Shown here: positions 1 to 5,055 of the stretch, one piece after another
Numbering within the stretch: the stretch's first letter is position 1
Layout of the letters: each line of letters starts with the position of its first letter
Origin: Pseudomonadota bacterium
Lineage (GTDB): Bacteria > Pseudomonadota > Gammaproteobacteria > Burkholderiales > Ferrovaceae
DNA length: 6,000 nucleotides
Reading direction: 5' to 3'
Assembly (NCBI GenBank): GCA_021811005.1
Contig: JAJZPY010000117.1
Coordinates: 1 to 6,000 of the forward strand
Notes under the pieces: generated by a model
Database searches by the model: none
What the model was told of the DNA's origin: nothing
The model's input: only the letters and a program-made list of their open reading frames with translations
Made by a program: the position numbers and the translations under genes

Positions 1-416
1 GTGAGGTGAGTGCCCGCTTCGACTTCAAGGGCTCCGATGCAAGGGTGGAGCAGAATGAATATGCCCTCACGGTTTTTGCCGACGACCCCTTCAAGCTGGA
101 ACAGGTCAAGGAAATCCTCAACCTCAAGCTGGTCAAGCGGGGCATCGATATCCGGGCCCTCGACGTCAAACCCGAGGAGACCATCGGCGGCGGGAAGGTC
201 AAGCAGCTGGTGACCGTGAAGGTGGGCGTCGAAACCGAAATGGCCAAAAAAATCGTGAAGCTGCTGAAAGACAGCAAACTGAAAGTGCAGGGCAGCATCC
301 AGGGAACGGCTGTGCGCGTGAGCGGTGCCAAGCGAGACGCCTTGCAGGAAGCGATTGCCCTCATCAAGTCCAGCGATCTGGGGCTGCCGCTCCAGTTCAA
401 CAATTTCCGCGACTAG
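1..416 (+). CDS. yajQ: YajQ family (UPF0234/DUF520) nucleotide-binding protein, 5' partial
   Basis: YajQ proteins are small cytoplasmic proteins of about 160 residues with two ferredoxin-like folds. Members bind nucleotides, and some bind cyclic di-GMP and act as regulators; the exact role here cannot be read from sequence. The reading frame is open to the left edge: the first whole codon is at position 3 (Glu), and the GTG at position 6 is an internal valine, not a start. The visible part reads E-V-S-A-R-F-D-F-K-G, the signature that lies about 22 to 25 residues into family members, so roughly that many N-terminal residues are missing. Further family hallmarks are KRGIDIR, the KKIVKLLKDSKLKVQ segment, QGTAVRVSG and the C-terminal LGLPLQFNNFRD, which ends exactly where the family ends. 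The TAG stop overlaps the stop of the convergent rsmI. Identification is strong; the promoter and start lie outside the window. Confidence 0.95.
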   Translation, partial: EVSARFDFKGSDARVEQNEYALTVFADDPFKLEQVKEILNLKLVKRGIDIRALDVKPEETIGGGKVKQLVTVKVGVETEMAKKIVKLLKDSKLKVQGSIQGTAVRVSGAKRDALQEAIALIKSSDLGLPLQFNNFRD

Positions 417-1261
417 CGTCGTTCCGACAGAACCAGGGCGCGTTCGTACAGGGCTTTCCGGCCCAGGCCAGTGGCTTCCATGGCCACCCGAACGGCGTCT
501 CCCACGCTGAGCTTTTCAAGAAGGGCCTTCAGAAGCCTGTCGCAGGATGATGCGTCGGGACTGTCGTCGGCAGGGGCGCTTTCCACGGCCAGCACAAATT
601 CCCCGCGGCGGTGGTTGGGATCTTCGGCCAGCCACTCCAGCGCCCCGGCCAATGTGGTCCGGTGCACCGTTTCAAACAGTTTCGTGAGCTCCCGACCGAT
701 CACCACCTGCCGTTCACCACCCAGCACGCGGGCCAGGGCTGCCATGCAGGCTTCGATGCGATGCGGCGCCTCGTAGAACACCAGCGTGGCTTGCAGCGTT
801 CGCAGCGTTTCCAGGGCACGCTCGCGTGGGCCGTTCTTGGGGGGCAGAAAGCCGTAAAACAATGCGGGTCCTGCCGCGAAGCCGGTGACAGACAGCAGGG
901 CCGTCAAGGCGCTTGGCCCCGGAATCGGGACCACGCGAACGCCGGCTGCAAGTGCAGCATCCACCAGCAGCGCGCCCGGGTCGCTGATGCCCGGGGTGCC
1001 GGCGTCCGAAATCAGGCCGACAGACAGGCCGGATTCGAGTTTTTCGAGCAGTCCTCGCGAGGCGCTTCGCTCATTATGTTCATGCAAGGCCGCCAGGGCG
1101 GTGTGAATGCCGAAATGCGCCATCAGGGAACCGGAGTTGCGGGTGTCCTCGGCCGCAATGAGGTCCACCTCCCTCAGCGTTCTCAGGGCCCGTGCGGAAA
1201 TGTCGTCACGATTTCCAATGGGGGTGGCGATGACATACAAAGTGCCGGCAGGTTGCGACAT
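413..1261 (-). CDS. rsmI: 16S rRNA (cytidine-1402-2'-O)-methyltransferase RsmI
   Basis: RsmI uses S-adenosylmethionine to methylate the 2'-hydroxyl of C1402 in the decoding centre of 16S rRNA, working with RsmH on the same nucleotide. The 282-residue length matches the family. Visible motifs in order: TPIGN (13-17), EDTR (38-41), the SDAGTPGISDPG loop (85-96), PGPSA (114-118), FYEAPHR (162-168) and GRELTKL (189-195). These belong to the tetrapyrrole-methylase-like fold. A C-terminal helical extension follows (about 239-282), as in RsmI. The ATG start at 1261 fits the family N-terminus, with the TPIGN motif 13 residues in; a weak GGGG stretch (plus-strand 1269-1272) lies 7 bases upstream. The gene is divergent from yraN with only 14 bases between start codons, so its promoter should lie inside yraN; I found no good -35/-10 pair there. 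Its TAG stop shares bases with the yajQ stop. Confidence 0.97.
   Translation of the reverse strand: MSQPAGTLYVIATPIGNRDDISARALRTLREVDLIAAEDTRNSGSLMAHFGIHTALAALHEHNERSASRGLLEKLESGLSVGLISDAGTPGISDPGALLVDAALAAGVRVVPIPGPSALTALLSVTGFAAGPALFYGFLPPKNGPRERALETLRTLQATLVFYEAPHRIEACMAALARVLGGERQVVIGRELTKLFETVHRTTLAGALEWLAEDPNHRRGEFVLAVESAPADDSPDASSCDRLLKALLEKLSVGDAVRVAMEATGLGRKALYERALVLSERR
1212..1241 (+). promoter_or_regulatory. weak candidate promoter for yraN, inside rsmI
   Basis: TTTCCA (1212-1217) and TACAAA (1236-1241) each match 4 of 6 consensus sigma-70 bases with an 18-base spacer. Initiation near 1248 would give a leader of about 28 bases containing the yraN Shine-Dalgarno site. The match is weak and could be chance; it is listed because the yraN promoter must lie within the opposing rsmI coding sequence. 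Confidence 0.2.
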
Positions 1262-1267
1262 GGAGAG
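1262..1267 (+). promoter_or_regulatory. Shine-Dalgarno site for yraN
   Basis: GGAGAG sits 8 bases before the GTG at 1276. It supports that GTG as the yraN start and is the only good ribosome-binding match in the 14-base gap between the rsmI and yraN start codons. Confidence 0.6.
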
Positions 1268-1275
1268 ACCCCAGC

Positions 1276-1680
1276 GTGAAAGATGAAGGCATTTTCGAGC
1301 GGCAAGGCGGCTTAGGCAAGCGTTCGGAATCGCTGTCCCGGCAGCAGGGCTGCGAAGGGGAATGCCTGGCCGCCCGATTCCTGGAACAACGCGGGCTGCG
1401 CATCATCGCGCGCAATTACCGCTGCAGACGGGGTGAGGTGGATCTTGTGGCGCGCGACAGGGATACGCTGGTTTTCGTGGAAGTGCGGTGGCGTTCAGGA
1501 AACCGCTTCGGAGGGGCAGCCGAAAGCATCGATGCCCGCAAGCAGCGGCGCCTGGTGGCGGCGGCCCGCCATTACCTGGCGGTATTCAGAGTCACGCTTG
1601 CCTGCCGTTTTGACGCCATACTGATCGAGGGCGGGACAGGAGAAACGCTGGAATGGCTGCGTGACATCTTCTGTCTGTGA
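1276..1680 (+). CDS. yraN: YraN family (UPF0102) putative endonuclease-like protein
   Basis: UPF0102/YraN proteins are about 120-135 residues with a predicted restriction-endonuclease-like fold; their cellular role is not settled. The 134-residue product shows the family pattern: an N-terminal helix with G-x-x-GE (25-29, GCEGE), FLEQRGLRIIARNYR (35-49), GEVDL (53-57), FVEVRWR (67-73), a GGAAESI...K segment (79-89) and CRFDAILI (110-117). Asp56, Glu69 and Arg71 sit where PD-(D/E)XK-type catalytic residues would be expected, so a nuclease-like site could be intact. The GTG start at 1276 is backed by GGAGAG 8 bases upstream. It gives about 24 residues before the conserved core, similar to the E. 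coli protein, so the start is plausible but not certain. The gene heads a plus-strand run into the SIS isomerase gene. Enterobacteria have the same order (rsmI, then yraN, diaA, dolP) but with lpoA inserted before yraN. Confidence 0.9.
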   Translation: MKDEGIFERQGGLGKRSESLSRQQGCEGECLAARFLEQRGLRIIARNYRCRRGEVDLVARDRDTLVFVEVRWRSGNRFGGAAESIDARKQRRLVAAARHYLAVFRVTLACRFDAILIEGGTGETLEWLRDIFCL

Positions 1681-1686
1681 CCGTTT

Positions 1687-1717
1687 TTCCCATGGGCGCT
1701 CCCATCTGGCATACAAT
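1687..1717 (+). promoter_or_regulatory. candidate promoter with strong -10 directly before the SIS isomerase start
   Basis: TACAAT (1712-1717) matches 5 of 6 bases of the sigma-70 -10 element. TTCCCA (1687-1692) matches 4 of 6 of the -35 element, but with a long 19-base spacer. The -10 ends only 7 bases before the ATG at 1725, so transcription would begin at or next to the start codon. There is no Shine-Dalgarno sequence between the two, which fits a leaderless transcript. Confidence 0.4.
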
Positions 1718-1724
1718 AGCCGCC

Positions 1725-2315
1725 ATGGATCTGATCACGCGCATTACCGGCCACTTCAACGAAAGCGCCAGCCTCAAGCTTTCCGTAGCGAACGAACTGG
1801 CAGCCCCGATCGCAATGGCTGCAGAACGGATGGTGCAGTGCCTGTTGTCCGAAGGGAAGATACTGGCCTGCGGCAACGGCGGTTCGGCCGCAGACGCCCA
1901 GCATTTTTCGGCGGAACTCCTCAATCGCTTCGAAATGGAACGTCCTCCCCTGGCGGCAATTGCCTTGACCACGGATTCGTCCACGCTGACATCCATCGCC
2001 AATGACTACCAGTACAACGAGGTATTTTCCAAGCAGGTGCGCGCCCTTGGGCAAAGCCGGGACGTCCTGCTCGCCATTTCCACCAGCGGCAATTCCCCAA
2101 ACGTCATTGAGGCCATCAAGGTGGCTCATGAGCGGGAAATGGCCGTGGTGGCCCTGACCGGAAAAGGGGGGGGGCAAATGGCCGACTTGCTCGATGGCAA
2201 CGATGTTCATATTTGCGTGAACGCCAAAAGCACGGCACGCATCCAGGAAGTTCACATCCTGGTGCTGCATTGCCTGTGCGATGCAATTGACTGCGTTCTT
2301 CTGGGGGTCGAATGA
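1725..2315 (+). CDS. gmhA: SIS-domain phosphoheptose isomerase (GmhA/DiaA family)
   Basis: GmhA converts sedoheptulose 7-phosphate to D-glycero-D-manno-heptose 7-phosphate, the first step of ADP-heptose synthesis for lipopolysaccharide core. The related DiaA binds DnaA and tunes replication initiation. The 196-residue product is one SIS domain: GNGGSAADAQH (50-60), STSGNS (119-124), ALTGKGGG (143-150) and ARIQEVH (171-177). Positions equivalent to E. coli GmhA His61, Glu65, Gln172 and His180 are all kept (His60, Glu64, Gln174, His182). From memory of its sequence, E. coli DiaA has lost the Glu and the second His. Overall similarity and gene order are nevertheless DiaA-like, as in Neisseria, where the equivalent gene is called gmhA. 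The ATG at 1725 matches the family N-terminus. An in-frame GTG at 1677, overlapping the yraN stop, would add 16 unrelated residues and lacks a ribosome site. The ATGA overlap with the lipoprotein gene suggests coupling. A nine-G run lies in codons 148-150. Catalytic isomerase is favoured; a DnaA role cannot be excluded. Confidence 0.85.
   Translation: MDLITRITGHFNESASLKLSVANELAAPIAMAAERMVQCLLSEGKILACGNGGSAADAQHFSAELLNRFEMERPPLAAIALTTDSSTLTSIANDYQYNEVFSKQVRALGQSRDVLLAISTSGNSPNVIEAIKVAHEREMAVVALTGKGGGQMADLLDGNDVHICVNAKSTARIQEVHILVLHCLCDAIDCVLLGVE
2166..2174 (+). repeat. nine-G homopolymer inside the SIS isomerase gene
   Basis: Nine consecutive G's encode Gly-Gly-Gly at residues 148-150, directly after AAAA. 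Losing one G would bring in a TGA at 2218-2220; gaining one would bring in a TGA at 2288-2290. Either change removes at least one of the conserved C-terminal metal/catalytic positions (Gln174, His182). Confidence 0.9.
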
Positions 2316-3028
2316 CCATGAAACGATTTTGTACCGGCCTGGCGCTGGCCTGTGTGCTGGCGCCGGCATTGCAGGGATGTTTTCCGCTGGTCGCGACCGG
2401 CATGGTGGGCACCGGATTTGTCATTGCCGACCGCCGCACGTCCGGCGCACAGCTTGAAGACGAAGGCATCGAGTTGAGGGCCAGCCACGCCATCGGAGAC
2501 AAGTATGGCGACAAGGTCCACGTCAATACCACGAGCTTCAATCGCAACCTGCTGCTGACCGGCGAAGTTCCCGATCAGGCGACTCGCGCTGATGTGGATG
2601 CGTTGGCTCGCGCCACCACGAACGTGCGTTCCGTGATCAATGAAACGGCCATCGCCGGCAACAGCTCTTTTTCCCAGCGCACGACGGATTCCTATGTCAG
2701 CACCAAGGTCCATGCGCGCCTGGTGTCCGAGGCGGACGGCCGCTATTCTCCCGTGCACATCAGCGTCACCACGGAAGACGGCATCGTGTACCTGATGGGT
2801 CTGGTGACCCGTGCCGAAGGCGATGCTGCAGCCAGCGTGGCCAGCACGACGTCTGGCGTTCGCAAAGTGGTGAAAGTGTTCGAGTACATTGCCAAGGCGC
2901 CCGAAAGCGAGAAGCCGGCCTCGCAGCAGGACAAATCGCCGCCTGCGCCATCCAAGCCGGAAGACGTGCAGCCTGCCGCTCCCCAGTCGGAAGAGACGCT
3001 GCCGCCGGCCCAGCCGGTCCACATGTAA
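2312..3028 (+). CDS. dolP: DolP/YraP-like outer-membrane lipoprotein with two BON domains
   Basis: DolP-type lipoproteins sit on the inner face of the outer membrane, bind anionic phospholipid through BON2 and support envelope integrity. The Neisseria relative is antigen GNA2091. The 238-residue product has a signal peptide with lipobox L-Q-G-C (20-23), so Cys23 should be lipidated. No Asp follows the Cys, consistent with outer-membrane sorting. BON1 spans about 51-113 and BON2 about 124-193, including VTTEDGIVYLMGLVT (152-166) and SGVRKVVKVF (181-190). A Pro/Ser/Glu/Gln-rich tail of about 44 residues (195-238) goes beyond E. coli DolP, which ends at BON2. The Trp in BON2 helix 1 of E. coli DolP (its TWITTKV) is Tyr128 here (SYVSTKV). 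The ATG at 2312 overlaps the isomerase stop (ATGA); an ATG two codons on (2318) is equally possible, since the GGGGG at 2303-2307 is 4 bases from the first and 10 from the second. Confidence 0.92.
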   Translation: MTMKRFCTGLALACVLAPALQGCFPLVATGMVGTGFVIADRRTSGAQLEDEGIELRASHAIGDKYGDKVHVNTTSFNRNLLLTGEVPDQATRADVDALARATTNVRSVINETAIAGNSSFSQRTTDSYVSTKVHARLVSEADGRYSPVHISVTTEDGIVYLMGLVTRAEGDAAASVASTTSGVRKVVKVFEYIAKAPESEKPASQQDKSPPAPSKPEDVQPAAPQSEETLPPAQPVHM

Positions 3029-3036
3029 GGGCGGTC

Positions 3037-3528
3037 ATGCCCCAAGCTTTTCCGGCACCGGATTTCGAACACAAAATCGCCTCGCCGGGCCAATGGCTGG
3101 AACGGTTCCGGGAATTGCCCCGTCCGCTCGTGTTTACCAACGGCGTGTTCGATATCCTGCACCGGGGCCACGTGACTTATCTGGCCCAGGCGCGGTCATT
3201 GGGGGCGGCCCTCGTGGTTGCCGTCAACTCGGATGATTCGGTGCGGCGCCTGGGAAAAGGCACCGATCGTCCCATCAATGCGCTGGCTGACCGCATGGCC
3301 GTGCTCGCGGCCCTGGGCAGCGTGGATGCGGTGACCTGGTTTGAGGAGGACACGCCGCTGCAGCGTATCCTGGAATGTCGTCCCGACGTGCTGGTGAAAG
3401 GGGGCGACTGGCCCGTGGAACAGATCGTGGGAGCGGCCGAAGTGCTGGCCCGCGGTGGGCGCGTCTGTTCCATCCCTTTCGAGCACGAACGTTCCACCAC
3501 GGCTTTGCTCCAGCGCATCCGTCTTTGA
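3037..3528 (+). CDS. rfaE2: D-glycero-beta-D-manno-heptose 1-phosphate adenylyltransferase (RfaE domain II)
   Basis: This enzyme transfers AMP from ATP to D-glycero-beta-D-manno-heptose 1-phosphate, giving ADP-heptose for the lipopolysaccharide inner core. In E. coli it is the C-terminal half of HldE (RfaE). Here it is a stand-alone 163-residue cytidylyltransferase-fold protein, so the heptose kinase (RfaE1/HldA) must be encoded elsewhere. Motifs: TNGVFDILHRGH (34-45), with the nucleotide-binding HxGH at His42-His45; VAVNSD (61-66); FEEDTP (102-107); VKGGDW (120-125); and the ST(T) motif with a basic tail near 153-162. About 30 residues precede the core, as usual for split forms. The ATG at 3037 lies 8 bases after the lipoprotein stop, with AAGG (3027-3030) 6 bases upstream as a ribosome site that overlaps that stop, so co-translation is likely. 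The gene ends one base from the convergent coaX stop. Confidence 0.95.
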   Translation: MPQAFPAPDFEHKIASPGQWLERFRELPRPLVFTNGVFDILHRGHVTYLAQARSLGAALVVAVNSDDSVRRLGKGTDRPINALADRMAVLAALGSVDAVTWFEEDTPLQRILECRPDVLVKGGDWPVEQIVGAAEVLARGGRVCSIPFEHERSTTALLQRIRL

Positions 3529-3529
3529 T

Positions 3530-4255
3530 TCAGTTTTCCATCAGTCGCGCCAGCCCTTCCAGAACCAGATAAGTCACCCGGTCCGCCGGCATTTTCACAT
3601 GAGGCTGCAACGTTTCCGCATGGCCGCCGCTCAGCAGCCGGTGGACTTCCGATGATTCGTGAACGGCCAGCGTTTGTGCCAGGGACTCGATGGCGCCGAC
3701 CGTGGCCACAATGGAGCCGGTGACGATGGCATCGGCGGTGTTGCGGGGGAAGGGCGCGAAGCATCCCGAAGGTTCTGAGGGCAACGCGGCGGTTCCATCG
3801 TGCAAGGCCTGCCGCATCAGGGTCAATCCGGGCAGAATCATGCCCCCCAGAAACTCTCCTGCGCTGCTCAGGGCATCGATGGTGGTGGCGGTGCCGGCAT
3901 TGACGACAATGACCGGATGGGTTGTCCGGGCGCGGGCGCCGATGAGGGCCACCCACCGGTCCGTTCCCAACTGCCCGGGGTTGTCATAATGGTTGATGAT
4001 GCCGCCGGCAGATGAGGACGACTTGATCCAGCGCAAGGGAATCTGCGCCGCGGCGCAGACCGATTCAATTCCGGCAGCCACGGACGCTTCGGCCACGTGG
4101 CATGCCCACACTTCGGTCACCTCGCGATGTGCGCGCAAAAGCGCTTCAACCCCCGGCCATTTGGCCGTGGGCAAAGCACCATGGGAATGCCACCGGCGGT
4201 CCTGGCGCAGCCCCCACTTGATGCGGCTGTTGCCGATGTCGAGTGCGAGGCGCAT
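3530..4255 (-). CDS. coaX: type III pantothenate kinase (CoaX/Baf family)
   Basis: CoaX phosphorylates pantothenate, the first step of coenzyme A synthesis, in bacteria without (or in addition to) the CoaA enzyme. It belongs to the ASKHA kinase fold and is not inhibited by CoA. The 241-residue product carries the family marks: N-terminal phosphate-binding LALDIGNSRIKWG (3-15), GTDRW (97-101) with Asp99 as the expected catalytic base, the NAGTATTID loop (119-127), GGMILPG (137-143) and LSGGHAE (208-214). Where many family members have Asp at the first position of the NAGTATTID loop, this one has Asn119; I do not know whether that matters. In Bordetella the homologous gene baf also follows a biotin ligase gene and was first linked to toxin expression. 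The ATG shares one base with the birA stop (TGATG), so its translation is probably coupled to birA and it needs no promoter of its own. Confidence 0.95.
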   Translation of the reverse strand: MRLALDIGNSRIKWGLRQDRRWHSHGALPTAKWPGVEALLRAHREVTEVWACHVAEASVAAGIESVCAAAQIPLRWIKSSSSAGGIINHYDNPGQLGTDRWVALIGARARTTHPVIVVNAGTATTIDALSSAGEFLGGMILPGLTLMRQALHDGTAALPSEPSGCFAPFPRNTADAIVTGSIVATVGAIESLAQTLAVHESSEVHRLLSGGHAETLQPHVKMPADRVTYLVLEGLARLMEN

Positions 4256-5055
4256 CAGCTGAGGCGCAGCGACACGTCGCCTGCGAGGAAGGAAGTGATG
4301 CGCTCGCCCTGTTTCAGGAGAAGGGCGCCTTCGCCGCTCAGGCCGGCACAGATTCCCGTTTCAACGCGGTGGTCGGGCAGCGTGATCCGGATGGCGCGCT
4401 CGCGATGCGCGCTGCGGGACAGCCACTCCGCCTGGAATGGGATAAACCCCTCGGCATCAAATTGCCGGAGCACCGGAGGCAGATGGCGCAGAACCGCGGC
4501 CAGGACGTCGCTGCGGCATGGCGTGCGACCCTGTTCATCCCGCAGGTCATAGGCCGGATTTGGCAGGCTGTCGGCCAGGGGCTCATCAAGCCGCACATTC
4601 AATCCGATCCCGATGACGGCCGCTGCACCCGTGGCGACAGTTTCCGTCGTTTCCACCAGGATGCCCGCGATCTTCCGGCCATGACGCAGCAGGTCGTTGG
4701 GCCATTTCAATGCGAGGCCATCGATGCCGATGTCGTCGAGCCCCCGGGCCAGCGCAAGCGATACCGCCAGGGGAAGCCCGCTCAACTGAGGCAGGGTGCG
4801 GTGATCAAAACGCCACAGCAGGGAAAACGTCAGCGATCCATTGCGATCCGAAAGCCAGCGGTTGCCCTGCCTTCCGCGTCCTGCCGTCTGGGTCAGGGCG
4901 ACCAGGCAGTAACCGCCGGGCGTGCCTTCCGCCGCCAGGTGAAGCAGTCGCTCGTTGGTGGAATCCACGGTTTCGGCGATCACCAGGTGCAAGGTCTCCT
5001 TTTCAGGGCCCAGGCCGGAACGCACGGCATCGGCATTGAGATCGGACGGGCTCAT
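4255..5055 (-). CDS. birA: biotin-[acetyl-CoA-carboxylase] ligase, catalytic form without the repressor domain
   Basis: The enzyme makes biotinyl-5'-AMP and attaches biotin to a lysine of biotin-dependent carboxylases, mainly the AccB subunit of acetyl-CoA carboxylase. The 266-residue product starts almost at the catalytic domain: DSTN (31-34), GRGRQGNRW (59-67, biotin and biotinyl-AMP loop), LKWPNDLL (116-123), KIAGILVE (128-135) and IGIGLNV (148-154). An SH3-like C-terminal domain follows (about 217-266). The N-terminal winged-helix domain of E. coli BirA (about 65 residues) is missing, so it should not act as the biotin-operon repressor. The chosen ATG at 5055 overlaps the upstream HAD stop (ATGA). 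The frame stays open to 5223, but the extra residues (rich in Arg, Gly and His) do not resemble a winged helix and lie wholly antisense-free within the HAD gene on the same strand, so they are probably an overlap artefact. Middle gene of the HAD-birA-coaX operon. Confidence 0.95.
   Translation of the reverse strand: MSPSDLNADAVRSGLGPEKETLHLVIAETVDSTNERLLHLAAEGTPGGYCLVALTQTAGRGRQGNRWLSDRNGSLTFSLLWRFDHRTLPQLSGLPLAVSLALARGLDDIGIDGLALKWPNDLLRHGRKIAGILVETTETVATGAAAVIGIGLNVRLDEPLADSLPNPAYDLRDEQGRTPCRSDVLAAVLRHLPPVLRQFDAEGFIPFQAEWLSRSAHRERAIRITLPDHRVETGICAGLSGEGALLLKQGERITSFLAGDVSLRLS

Noticed and set aside
469..486. Small GTGGC/GCCAC inverted repeat near the 3' end of rsmI as a terminator for yajQ
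   Set aside because: Short stem, no T-run, and it lies within coding sequence; such repeats are expected by chance here.
611..1279. Plus-strand open frame (222 codons) antisense to rsmI
   Set aside because: Low-complexity Gly/Gln/Arg-rich translation with no family motif; it is a shadow of the firmly identified rsmI.
1684..1705. ATGGG-CGCT-CCCAT hairpin (1692-1705) between yraN and the isomerase as a terminator
   Set aside because: The stem is only five pairs and no T-run follows on the plus strand. The T-run at 1684-1688 precedes it and reads as A's on the minus strand, where no transcript is expected to end.
1677..1724. GTG at 1677 as the isomerase start, overlapping the yraN stop
   Set aside because: It has no ribosome site and would add 16 residues not seen in the family; the ATG at 1725 matches the usual N-terminus.
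1572..3022. Two long minus-strand open frames (1572-2369 and 2252-3022) across the isomerase and lipoprotein genes
   Set aside because: His-, Arg- and Gly-rich translations without motifs, opposite well-identified genes; explained by codon bias.
3177..3956. Minus-strand open frame (259 codons) spanning the end of coaX and part of rfaE2
   Set aside because: It overlaps both identified genes in other frames, and its composition is typical of G+C-driven shadow frames.
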